DNA from: a virus
Strand: one strand, 5' to 3'
IMG/VR virus record: IMGVR_UViG_3300037189_005284
Location: 1 to 40,931 of that record
Length of the DNA stretch: 40,931 nucleotides
Position numbers and translations under genes: made by a program. A model generated the notes under the pieces. It was not told where the DNA came from, did no database searches, and saw nothing but the letters and a program-made list of their open reading frames with translations. This document shows positions 34,318-40,931 of this stretch, in pieces. Numbering within the stretch: position 1 is the stretch's first letter; each line of letters begins with the position of its first letter.

Positions 34318-35547
34318 TTACTCGAATATCTTTGTGAGAGGATTACCACCATTTACCACTTCTTTTATTCCATTCGACATTGCTGATGCGATACCAGACT
34401 GATTCAACAGAGTGCCGAGGGCGATAGCCTTTGCCATATCTCCAGCAGGTAATCTGTTAAACATCTTCATCATGGTGCCAGCCGAACCACCAAATAGATT
34501 AAGGCCTGGTATTGCACTAGGGAATCCACCCATTGCAGCACCAGCAAGCTTCTCTGCAACAGCCACGGCCGCGGGCGCGAGGGTCAGCATATCACCGCTG
34601 GTCGGATGAAAGCTCTGAAACTTAGTACCATACTGAGACTTCACAGGTATGATGGTTGATCCGTATGCGTCCATACCATGCAGACTACTATCGAATTGTA
34701 ATCTCTGAGAGGTGTGCATAACATCAGAAAGATTAGTGCATTGGACCAATAGATCAATTGCGTTGGCTGCGAATACATCTGGATTGACACGTCCTGATGG
34801 CATGAACCCTGCGCTCTCGCTATCCTCTACGGTCTGTAATAGCACCGACATACTGGTAAATGCAGCAAGCGCACCTGGATTCATTTTCTTATTGAGAATC
34901 TTCGCAAACTTTCTGGTGCCTGTGATGGTGTCGAATAGAGAACCAATTGATAATGCCACACCAGGCAGCTGGGCTAGTATGTCTGCACCAGGTATATTCA
35001 GTGTGCTTTCTATGGCTGTTGCGATACCTTTGACCTGTGGAATGATAGCTCCAGCCATTGGAAATAATGCTGCATGGGTTGGCAGACCTTTTGTCAGGTC
35101 ATGGCTATGTTCTTTCTGTTCGACAATCTTAAAGTTCTTGATACCGTCTTTAGATCCAGCCTGAATCTTAGGCGGAATCATTACACCAGTAGAGCGAGAG
35201 AATATGTGTGCGATGTTCTCTAATAGATCAGTAGCACCAGGTACCAGACTGTCGCGCTTATTCACATCATTGGCTAGGCCTACAATCTGGCATGAATTGG
35301 AGCCAGTATCTTTCATGCAGACAACCATCGAACCTGGATCTAATCCACCACTGAATGATTGCTGAGAATGTCTATCTGGTCCCATTAGTCTGGTGCTAAA
35401 GGCCAGATGTTTGATATCTACGTTCTTACCATGAATACCTGGGAAATATACTCTTACGTTACCACTCTGGTCGCCAGCAGGATCTTCCATGTCACCGCCG
35501 ACCACAATGCCATATACCATGCTACTCGCTGCTGAACCCTTAGGCAT
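34318..35547 (-). CDS. 5: Baseplate hub protein with gp5 OB-fold, no lysozyme
   Basis: This 409-aa protein has the gp5 N-terminal OB-fold at about residues 10-92 (VYGIVVGGDMEDPAGDQSGN, VRVYFPGIHGKNVDI, GLDPGSMVVCMKDTGSNSCQ, IVGLANDVNK). The remaining 300 residues are mostly helical and Gly/Ala-rich (MAGAIIPQVKGIATAIEST, ALAAFTSMSVLLQTVEDSES). I see no T4-lysozyme-type catalytic triad or other muramidase motif, unlike T4 gp5. The OB-fold should sit on the gp27-like trimer encoded just before it and carry the spike encoded just after. The function of the C-terminal part is unknown. Confidence 0.87.
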   Translation of the reverse strand: MPKGSAASSMVYGIVVGGDMEDPAGDQSGNVRVYFPGIHGKNVDIKHLAFSTRLMGPDRHSQQSFSGGLDPGSMVVCMKDTGSNSCQIVGLANDVNKRDSLVPGATDLLENIAHIFSRSTGVMIPPKIQAGSKDGIKNFKIVEQKEHSHDLTKGLPTHAALFPMAGAIIPQVKGIATAIESTLNIPGADILAQLPGVALSIGSLFDTITGTRKFAKILNKKMNPGALAAFTSMSVLLQTVEDSESAGFMPSGRVNPDVFAANAIDLLVQCTNLSDVMHTSQRLQFDSSLHGMDAYGSTIIPVKSQYGTKFQSFHPTSGDMLTLAPAAVAVAEKLAGAAMGGFPSAIPGLNLFGGSAGTMMKMFNRLPAGDMAKAIALGTLLNQSGIASAMSNGIKEVVNGGNPLTKIFE

Positions 35548-35549
35548 GA

Positions 35550-36776
35550 TTACACATCCTCCTTAGTAAATGTTCTCGCCACACAATCGATCTCAGTGGT
35601 AGAATATCCACCATTTAATATTCTATGATATAGATGGAGAATAAGATAATCACCACTGCCGTAATTTAATACTCTATAGCCACCCTTTGCGGCTTCTTTA
35701 TTGACAATCTCTGCTCTGATTACATTACCTGCATGAAGGGCCGGATTGAATGGTACTGTCATACGCAATGCGATTTTATCTTTTTCGAGCAGACCCATTC
35801 TGGCCTGACGCTTGAGTAGGTATTCTTTTGCATAGTCAGGGCAGCTATCTTGGTCTTTCGCACTGTTCTGATTTGATATAGCTGCCTTCATAACGGCTGA
35901 ACCATTACCACAACCACCCGCATCATCACCACCCATTAGACTGAATGTCTTATTGGCTGGATTGAATAGCATTATCGAATTGATGCTGTCACCTGCTCCA
36001 TTGATACCATTCAGAATATCAGAAAGAAGGTCGAAATCGCAAGGGAAAGAATATGAGAGTATTGAGTATGGATTGGCATAGGCATTATTCGATTCATTAA
36101 AGATGAACGTATATTTTGGTGACTGACGAGTGAGTGTGGCCAGTGAACGAAAATGATGGACGCCGCTGCTATTATTCAGGTATGTCATATAATGAAGGAA
36201 CGAAGGATCACTACCTCTAGCCAGAGCATAGCCAGCCTGTGCTGATACCACCTGAAACGGATGAACATTCTCTGCGATATAATCTCTGGCGGGATCAGAT
36301 TGTTCGATATCAGGGTTTTCAGCACCAACACATGAACCTAGCACATATTCTACAATCTCAGATGGTGGTACACATTTCCATGACTTACTGACCAGCGTCT
36401 TGGCATCTTCTAGCTGTGTGTCATGGCAGGCATGAATGATGAACTCTTCTGTGGTACCTCCAATTAATCTACGATTATCGATACGGTATATGGTCTGCGT
36501 GGTTATGAAATCTTCAGGTACACCTATCTGAGCCAAGACAGGCTTATTGATTTTAATTGTGATATCTTGTTCTTTATAGAGATTGAGATTCTTCACTGGT
36601 AGACCATGAAAATAACTATGCACCTTGACAGAGGTCTGAAGACCAGGTGTCAGAAGGCTTTCACCTAGCAGAACCTCACGAACTGTCAGGTCATAAGACT
36701 GGTCCGAAGTTATACCTTCAACATAGATGCCGATATTAGTGAGCGCATCAAATATTTCTGTTGATGTTTCTGACAT
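35550..36776 (-). CDS. 27: Baseplate hub protein, gp27-like
   Basis: This 408-aa protein (T4 gp27: 391 aa) lies between gp53 and the gp5 OB-fold gene and has the features of a hub trimer protein: LTVREVLLGESLLTPGLQTS near the N-terminus, then KEQDITIKINKP, CVPPSEIVEYVLGSC, FHYMTYLNN-type central strands, and the C-terminal MTVPFNPALHAGNVIRAEIV, GSGDYLILHLYHRILNGG, and TTEIDCVARTF. A longer reading frame opens at 36851, but the start at 36776 is preferred: it follows the gp53 stop by 1 nt and has a GAGGTG ribosome-binding site 9 nt upstream. Direct identity with T4 gp27 is low, so the name rests on position and domain style. Confidence 0.82.
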   Translation of the reverse strand: MSETSTEIFDALTNIGIYVEGITSDQSYDLTVREVLLGESLLTPGLQTSVKVHSYFHGLPVKNLNLYKEQDITIKINKPVLAQIGVPEDFITTQTIYRIDNRRLIGGTTEEFIIHACHDTQLEDAKTLVSKSWKCVPPSEIVEYVLGSCVGAENPDIEQSDPARDYIAENVHPFQVVSAQAGYALARGSDPSFLHYMTYLNNSSGVHHFRSLATLTRQSPKYTFIFNESNNAYANPYSILSYSFPCDFDLLSDILNGINGAGDSINSIMLFNPANKTFSLMGGDDAGGCGNGSAVMKAAISNQNSAKDQDSCPDYAKEYLLKRQARMGLLEKDKIALRMTVPFNPALHAGNVIRAEIVNKEAAKGGYRVLNYGSGDYLILHLYHRILNGGYSTTEIDCVARTFTKEDV

Positions 36777-36777
36777 A

Positions 36778-37458
36778 TTATAGTACACCTCTGATATATG
36801 GTATCTTAGAGGCGCCTGTATAATTATCAAACTGATTGAGAATATATCCATAATATTCTGGTTTGATAATCTTGATTTGTCTCTTTGCCTCGTTCACTTC
36901 AAGCTCGTAGTCGTAATTGCTGATAGCTGATTTCGTGATGGTTTCTTTGACAGACTTACCATTCACCACATATGTAGTCACGGTGCTAGATGCCATATCT
37001 GTATAGTTATCGTATGGTGTGGTCGTGGTTGCCTGAGAGGCGGCATCAATGATGATTCTCTGAATAGTTGTGGTCTGCGTCGCGTTATCTAGTCTGGTAA
37101 TTATCTTCTCATAGTGATGATAGGTGGTCTGAGATAGTGCAATCGAACCATACTTGTTAGCAACATAGTTATTGAAGTCATTATATCCTAGAGGCCATTG
37201 ACTCACTGGATCGATAATGTCATTCGCATAAAGGATCATCCAGTGTGCTTCAGGATCTTTATAGAGCTTCTCTGCAAGGATTTCTGGTTTGTCACCTTCG
37301 GTGATGAGGTACACGAAATAGGCGGATAAGTTGTTTAAAACCTCTCTAACCATTCTCATGCGTAGAAAGATATTGGTTACGGCCTGGTACTCAGAACTAT
37401 TCGGTACGCGATTGATATCGTATGGTATTTTAGGAAATTTACCAAAATAGTTTGACAT
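36778..37458 (-). CDS. 53: Baseplate wedge protein gp53
   Basis: This 226-aa protein matches gp53 (T4: 196 aa), the wedge component that joins wedges to the hub with gp25 and gp6. The N-terminal half carries the family pattern: FGKFPKIPYDINRVPNSSEY, NIFLRMRMVREVLNNLSAYF, EGDKPEILAEKLYKDPEAHW and MILYANDIIDPVSQWPLGYN. The C-terminal half is more variable and ends with ANEAKRQIKIIKPEY-like VNEAKRQIKIIKPEYYGYIL. An AGGGG ribosome-binding site precedes the ATG, 3 nt after the gp48 stop. Confidence 0.92.
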   Translation of the reverse strand: MSNYFGKFPKIPYDINRVPNSSEYQAVTNIFLRMRMVREVLNNLSAYFVYLITEGDKPEILAEKLYKDPEAHWMILYANDIIDPVSQWPLGYNDFNNYVANKYGSIALSQTTYHHYEKIITRLDNATQTTTIQRIIIDAASQATTTTPYDNYTDMASSTVTTYVVNGKSVKETITKSAISNYDYELEVNEAKRQIKIIKPEYYGYILNQFDNYTGASKIPYIRGVL

Positions 37459-37461
37459 GTA

Positions 37462-38529
37462 TTAGAACCCCTGTAGAACTCTGCGCTTGTGCAGAATCTC
37501 TGTTTCTCTGAAGGCCATGCTCAGTACTGTAGCCACAGGATAGCCATTAGTGAAAGTAGAATAGATACCGCCTGTAGGTGCATAATCGACAGCAATGCTT
37601 TCTAGCACACAGGTATTGATTCGTGGAATATTGGTATTCTCTTTACCTCTGGTGAAGAAGGTGATATCAAACTCTGATGGTGGTATGAATGTTGGAATAA
37701 ACCCTAGTAGCGTCTCAACCTCAGGTGCAGCATGGAATCTGAGCGTGTCAATAATTCTCTTAATTGCAAGCGATTCGGTCTGATTCTTAGGTGCCATCAG
37801 AAATTCAAATATGAACTGTCTCTGAGGTGTACCTGTATAGAGAACCTCCATTCTTGGATTGATAGGGAAACCTAGCAACGATGAGGCTTGACCAATTGTC
37901 TTGGCTGCACCACCTATCATACCAATTAGATTACCGATGGTCGCTGCGCCTCCTGCACTACCAGCTATCATACTACCACCAAAACCAACACCGATGGCAG
38001 CAGCCTTGGCACCAAATGCAGTGAGTGATACCTCATCATATTTATTTTCGTGAGTATATTTGGCCTGTGCAGGCATAAATAATGCGATTGATGCTGCTAT
38101 TCTTCTGGTGCTACGCTTTATGGATCCAAATTCTCTTAAATTTCCACGACTACTCGATACTGGCCCTGCGCCAGGACCACTAGATACTGGTTCTGCACCA
38201 GCATTGAATTTCAGATTGTCTACCTTAGAATATTCATTGGTCAAAACCTTGGTGCTCACATCAATATTGAGACCAGGTGCACCTTGCTGGCTAGCAGAAC
38301 TGTACGCACTTCTCGATTGACCTTTGTAAGTAGGTACATTGATATTGATGACTATATAATGTCCGTGATAGTCGGCTGAAAGGTCTTCTGGGAAAACATG
38401 CGAAGTGAAATTGTACTCACCTTGAGCCAAACCATTTCTATCTTGTGACGGATCATTACTCGTATCAATCGTTGTAGCAAGGTTTCCAATAAAACCTGTA
38501 AACTCATCCCATGTAGGAAAATCGGGCAT
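37462..38529 (-). CDS. 48: Baseplate tail-tube cap gp48
   Basis: This 355-aa protein (T4 gp48: 364 aa) is the tube cap protein that sits on the hub and starts tail-tube growth. Evidence is the C-terminal tail-tube-like fold with RQFIFEFLMAPKNQTESLAI, RFHAAPEVETLLGFIPTFIP, PSEFDITFFTRGKENTNIPR and CVLESIAVDYAPTGG, plus a central hydrophobic Gly/Ala-rich stretch (FGGSMIAGSAGGAATIGNLI, about residues 180-215). It is the first gene of the long minus-strand run. GGAG lies 11 nt before the ATG, and a perfect TATAAATA lies 30 nt before it. Confidence 0.9.
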   Translation of the reverse strand: MPDFPTWDEFTGFIGNLATTIDTSNDPSQDRNGLAQGEYNFTSHVFPEDLSADYHGHYIVININVPTYKGQSRSAYSSASQQGAPGLNIDVSTKVLTNEYSKVDNLKFNAGAEPVSSGPGAGPVSSSRGNLREFGSIKRSTRRIAASIALFMPAQAKYTHENKYDEVSLTAFGAKAAAIGVGFGGSMIAGSAGGAATIGNLIGMIGGAAKTIGQASSLLGFPINPRMEVLYTGTPQRQFIFEFLMAPKNQTESLAIKRIIDTLRFHAAPEVETLLGFIPTFIPPSEFDITFFTRGKENTNIPRINTCVLESIAVDYAPTGGIYSTFTNGYPVATVLSMAFRETEILHKRRVLQGF

Positions 38530-38553
38530 TTATTATTGAACTCCAAAATAAGG

Positions 38554-38561
38554 TATATATA
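38554..38561 (+). promoter_or_regulatory. Candidate plus-strand late promoter (TATATATA) before gp4
   Basis: TATATATA differs from the late octamer by one base and ends 5 nt before the gp4 ATG, with an AAGG just before it. This is the same layout as at gp25. It overlaps the minus-strand octamer by two bases, so the two promoters would exclude one another. Confidence 0.4.
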
Positions 38562-38567
38562 TTTATA
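38560..38567 (-). promoter_or_regulatory. T4-type late promoter octamer for the baseplate operon
   Basis: The minus strand reads TATAAATA, a perfect late-promoter match. Transcription would start near 38,554 and give a leader of about 25 nt with GGAG before the gp48 ATG. It overlaps the first base of the gp4 start codon on the other strand. It is the most likely entry point for the whole minus-strand structural run. Confidence 0.7.
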
Positions 38568-39007
38568 TGGCATACAAAGGCAAATTCTCACCTAAGAACC
38601 CCAGCAAATACAAAGGCGATCCAACGGGCATTATCTATCGCTCGCTATGGGAACGTAAACTCATGGTCTATTTAGACGAAAATATCAACGTGCTAGAATG
38701 GTCTTCGGAAGAAATGGCTATACCATATCGGTCACCAGTAGACAATAAAATTCACAGGTATTTCCCAGACTTCATTGCAAAGCTTAGAAACCCTGATGGT
38801 ACCGTAAAGACATTGATGCTAGAGGTCAAACCAAAGATCCAGACCAGAGAACCCAAGATACCTACCAATAAGAAGACCAAGAGATATATCACTGAGGTAA
38901 TGACATGGGGTGTCAATCAAGCCAAATGGAAATCAGCCACTGAATACTGTCTGGATAAGGGATGGGATTTCAAACTCATCACCGAAGATGAACTAGGTAT
39001 AAAGTAA
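38567..39007 (+). CDS. 4: Head completion protein gp4 with nuclease-like core
   Basis: This 146-aa protein (T4 gp4: 150 aa) completes the packaged head before tail joining. The N-terminus (FSPKNPSKYKGDPTGIIYRS) and LWERKLMVYLDENINVLEWS match the family. It has the layout of a PD-(D/E)xK nuclease fold similar to TnsA: E29 in the first helix, P67-D68 (HRYFPDF), then E86-V-K88 (LMLEVKPK). Whether it cuts DNA is not known from sequence alone; trimming or sensing the packaged DNA end is plausible. The gene leads the plus-strand group, and its only visible ribosome-binding site is an AAGG 13 nt before the ATG. Confidence 0.92.
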   Translation: MAYKGKFSPKNPSKYKGDPTGIIYRSLWERKLMVYLDENINVLEWSSEEMAIPYRSPVDNKIHRYFPDFIAKLRNPDGTVKTLMLEVKPKIQTREPKIPTNKKTKRYITEVMTWGVNQAKWKSATEYCLDKGWDFKLITEDELGIK

Positions 39008-39061
39008 TTCATATGATCGATGGCATACCTGTTATAGCACACTGGCAAGCCCTTGGCAACA

Positions 39062-39069
39062 TATAAATA
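39062..39069 (+). promoter_or_regulatory. T4-type late promoter octamer before the 168-aa gene
   Basis: TATAAATA on the plus strand, in the 67-bp gap after gp4, is a perfect late-promoter match. It ends 5 nt before the ATG of the 168-aa gene, so the transcript would start near that ATG. No good ribosome-binding site is seen between octamer and ATG. Confidence 0.6.
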
Positions 39070-39074
39070 GACTT

Positions 39075-39581
39075 ATGGTACTCATAGCAAACAAACAACA
39101 AGATTCGACTGATTGGTTCGTAGGTAAAGCCACCTCTGCGGCTGGCTACCGAAAGAAGCTCGTCTCTAATGAAGAACGTGGTCGTGATGGTGCAGTCATC
39201 GGCCGCATGTACTTCTTCTATTATGATCCAAAGCACAAGAAGACCTTACCCATGTACGACAGGTTCCCTTTGGTATTCCCAATTGAACCATACACTGATG
39301 GATTCTTAGGTCTCAACCTGCACTATATCTCACCAGGTGAACGAGCCTGGTTGATTAGCAAGCTATCTGAATTTCGCACCAGCAATAACATGTCAGATAA
39401 GACCAGACTCAGACTGACATATGACCTGTTGAGCAGCTCCAAGAAGCTGGCCAAGACCACAAGACCATGTGTCAAGCGATATCTATTCTCCCATGTACGC
39501 AGTAAATTCATAGAAATTGTTCCCAGTGAATGGCAGAAGGCTATCAATTTGCCTGTGGCCATGTTCGAACATAACGGATAA
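39075..39581 (+). CDS. Conserved T4-like virion protein, possibly DNA end protector gp2
   Basis: This 168-aa protein is basic and has the segments STDWFVGKATSAAGYRKKLV, MYFFYYDPKHKKTLPMYDRF (residues 45-64), PLVFPIEPYTDGFLGLNLHY and YLFSHVRSKFIEIVPSEWQK. The DPKHKKTLPxYDRFPLVFPI core is widespread in T4-like environmental phages, where I believe it is sometimes annotated as gp2, the DNA end protector; T4 gp2 is longer (274 aa), so the name is uncertain. Its place beside gp4 fits, since genes 2 and 4 are neighbours in T4. The start is set by the first ATG, 5 nt after a late-promoter octamer; the next Met (residue 45) would remove conserved sequence. Confidence 0.75.
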   Translation: MVLIANKQQDSTDWFVGKATSAAGYRKKLVSNEERGRDGAVIGRMYFFYYDPKHKKTLPMYDRFPLVFPIEPYTDGFLGLNLHYISPGERAWLISKLSEFRTSNNMSDKTRLRLTYDLLSSSKKLAKTTRPCVKRYLFSHVRSKFIEIVPSEWQKAINLPVAMFEHNG

Positions 39582-39585
39582 TAAA

Positions 39586-40302
39586 ATGGCAGATTTTCCA
39601 ATAAGTAACGCACCTGAAAATTTAGATATGATCGACTTCGAAAGTGTAAGTCGAGACTTCGGTGGATTAGCCAAGAGTTGTCGCTTCGCTGCGGTCATTC
39701 GACCACAAGGCAATGCTCTAAGGAAAGTAACTGGTAATGCAGGTATCGAAAGAGACCTGGTATACCTGTGTGAGGCGGCAGAGTTTCCAGGCAGAGGTCT
39801 TCAGGCCGTAGAACTGAGATACTATGGCCCTAACTTCAAGATGCCTTATCAGTCTGTGTATGAAGATATCAATATGACATTCTTATGCCGTAATGAAGGT
39901 ATCGAGAGACAGTTCTTCGATGACTGGATGGAAACTATCAATCCAACCAATACCTTTGACTTTGAATATCGTGACAACTATCGTGCGCGAATTGACATAT
40001 ACCACTATGATGAAGAAGGTGATGTGGATTTTCGAGGCAACGCATACATGATACCACAGTATGCTTTCACATTGAACGAGGCCTATCCAGTTCTGGTCAA
40101 TCCACAACCTGTCACATGGGCAGACGATCAGTTTCTTAGACTCGGTATCACCTTCACCTATTCATGGTGGAATAGACCTACTCGCGACGCATTGAATAAG
40201 AATTCGGCTGGCACAGACGCCACATTCAGTCTGGTGCCTAATGGCCAATCTGGTGGTACAACAAAGACACCTCTGTCCAGAATAGGTCTTACTGATATAT
40301 AA
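39586..40302 (+). CDS. 54: Tail-tube-fold protein, probably baseplate tube initiator gp54
   Basis: This 238-aa protein has the T4 gp19/gp54 tail-tube fold: YLCEAAEFPGRGLQAVELRY (a CEAAEFPG core), YYGPNFKMPYQSVYEDINMT, FLCRNEGIERQFFDDWMETI and ITFTYSWWNRPT near the C-terminus. T4 gp19 is 163 aa and gp54 is 320 aa; the extra C-terminal tail and the location among baseplate genes favour gp54, the protein on which tube and sheath polymerise. A longer frame opens upstream only with TTG inside the previous gene; the ATG at 39586, 4 nt after the previous stop, gives the expected N-terminus MADFPISNAPENLDM. Confidence 0.82.
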   Translation: MADFPISNAPENLDMIDFESVSRDFGGLAKSCRFAAVIRPQGNALRKVTGNAGIERDLVYLCEAAEFPGRGLQAVELRYYGPNFKMPYQSVYEDINMTFLCRNEGIERQFFDDWMETINPTNTFDFEYRDNYRARIDIYHYDEEGDVDFRGNAYMIPQYAFTLNEAYPVLVNPQPVTWADDQFLRLGITFTYSWWNRPTRDALNKNSAGTDATFSLVPNGQSGGTTKTPLSRIGLTDI

Positions 40303-40320
40303 CTTGAAAAGGAAAATATT

Positions 40321-40931
40321 ATGTCTTTACCAAAGATAGAATTACCTATCTATGAACTGAAACTACCATCGAACGGTCAAGAGGTGAGAGTACGACCATT
40401 CATCGTGAAAGAAGAAAAGCTTTTGCTGATGGCTGCTGAGTCAAATGATGATGATGAGATTATCAGAACGACAAAGCAAGTCATCGATAACTGTATGATA
40501 GATAAGATTGATCTTGATAGCCTACCATTCTTTGATATTGATTTCCTCTTCATTGCTCTGAGAGCCAAATCAATAGGTGAAGCAATCGATATGCAATTTA
40601 CCTGCAATATGGTATATGATGATGAGAAGTGTGGTAATGTATTCGAGGCTCCAATTGACATCTCGAATACCAAAGTCATCAAAGATGATACCATCCAAAA
40701 TACCATCACACTGAGCAATAACGTAACCGTGAAGATGAGATATCCAGGCTATTCGATTATGAAGACGCTGAATAATAATGAAGGTGTCTTTGACTCTAAG
40801 ATTAAGATCATTGCTCACTGTATCGATATGATTGTGGAAGGTGACAAAGTATTCTCTCGCAAAGATTATACCATGAAAGAGCTGGTCGATTTTGTCGAAG
40901 GCGTCTCTGAGGTGCAGTTTAAGAAGCTAGA
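40321..40931 (+). CDS. 26: Baseplate hub protein, gp26 family (3' end cut by window)
   Basis: The gene starts at ATG 40321 with an AAGGA ribosome-binding site and is open to the window edge (203 codons). The protein begins MSLPKIELPIYELKLPSNGQ and continues VRVRPFIVKEEKLLLMAAES, the start pattern of the T4 baseplate hub family (T4 gp26, 208 aa). Later parts include FDIDFLFIALRAKSIGEAID, a short Cys pair region (FTCNMVYDDEKCGNVFEAPI) like a reduced zinc ribbon, and EGVSEVQFKKL at the edge. gp26 acts in hub assembly in T4. By length it should end within a few dozen bases. Confidence 0.87.
   Translation, partial: MSLPKIELPIYELKLPSNGQEVRVRPFIVKEEKLLLMAAESNDDDEIIRTTKQVIDNCMIDKIDLDSLPFFDIDFLFIALRAKSIGEAIDMQFTCNMVYDDEKCGNVFEAPIDISNTKVIKDDTIQNTITLSNNVTVKMRYPGYSIMKTLNNNEGVFDSKIKIIAHCIDMIVEGDKVFSRKDYTMKELVDFVEGVSEVQFKKL

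Noticed and set aside
34318-35547. Hidden T4-type lysozyme in the OB-fold protein
   Set aside because: No Glu-8aa-Asp/Thr lysozyme pattern or peptidase motif could be found by eye after the OB-fold.
36777-36851. Upstream extension of the gp27-like gene
   Set aside because: It lies within the end of gp53 and would add a hydrophobic lead sequence; the ribosome-binding site and 1-nt gap support 36776.
39517-39585. Upstream extension of the tail-tube-fold gene
   Set aside because: It begins with TTG inside the previous gene and encodes unrelated sequence; the ATG at 39586 gives the expected N-terminus.

Overview
This window is almost entirely a virion-structure module of a T4-like contractile-tailed phage (Caudoviricetes, myovirus morphology). 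Clear homologues of T4 gp4, gp48, gp53, gp25, gp6, gp7, gp8, gp13, gp14 and a gp26-family hub protein are present in roughly the T4 late-gene order. Several small proteins and the DUF4815 giant resemble those of marine and freshwater T4-like phages (cyanophage or pelagiphage relatives) rather than coliphage T4. GC content looks to be about 40% by eye. No host-derived metabolic gene is present that would fix the host, so the host is unknown.

Layout. The right end (38,567 to 40,931) is on the plus strand: gp4 head completion, a conserved 168-aa virion protein (possibly the gp2 end protector), a tail-tube-fold protein (gp54/gp19-like), and a gp26-family hub protein cut by the window edge. A 37-bp divergent region at 38,530-38,566 separates these from everything else, which is on the minus strand and reads right to left. 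First comes the baseplate: gp48 tube cap, gp53, a gp27-like hub, a gp5 OB-fold protein, a separate beta-helical spike, gp25, gp6, gp7, gp8 and a 2031-aa DUF4815 protein. A 19-kb tail-fibre/adhesin block follows (about 20.0 to 0.92 kb). The minus-strand run ends with the neck proteins gp13 and gp14, the latter cut by the left edge.

The fibre block lies where T4 carries genes 9-12 and wac. It contains three fibres with C-terminal intramolecular-chaperone (peptidase S74) domains, a 1549-aa heptad-repeat fibre, a YadA-head-like fibre, a 39-repeat beta-roll fibre, a six-repeat Kelch-like protein, two glycine-rich proteins (one resembling the ALK/LTK glycine-rich domain), a tail-assembly chaperone, a glycosyltransferase and several small unknown proteins. 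Genes are packed with gaps of 0-70 bp and frequent ATGA or TAATG overlaps, so coupled translation of long late transcripts is likely. No stretch above 300 bp lacks a gene. No tRNA, CRISPR array, integrase or transposase was seen.

Regulation. T4-type late-promoter octamers (TATAAATA) are visible at the divergent region, before the 168-aa gene, before gp25 and before the 105-aa/glycosyltransferase pair, with weaker variants elsewhere. In three cases the octamer ends exactly 5 nt before the ATG, which would give nearly leaderless transcripts. Other points worth attention are a beta-repeat shared by gp6, gp7 and gp8, a gp5 split into two genes with no lysozyme domain, and a sharp composition break inside the 217-aa gene.
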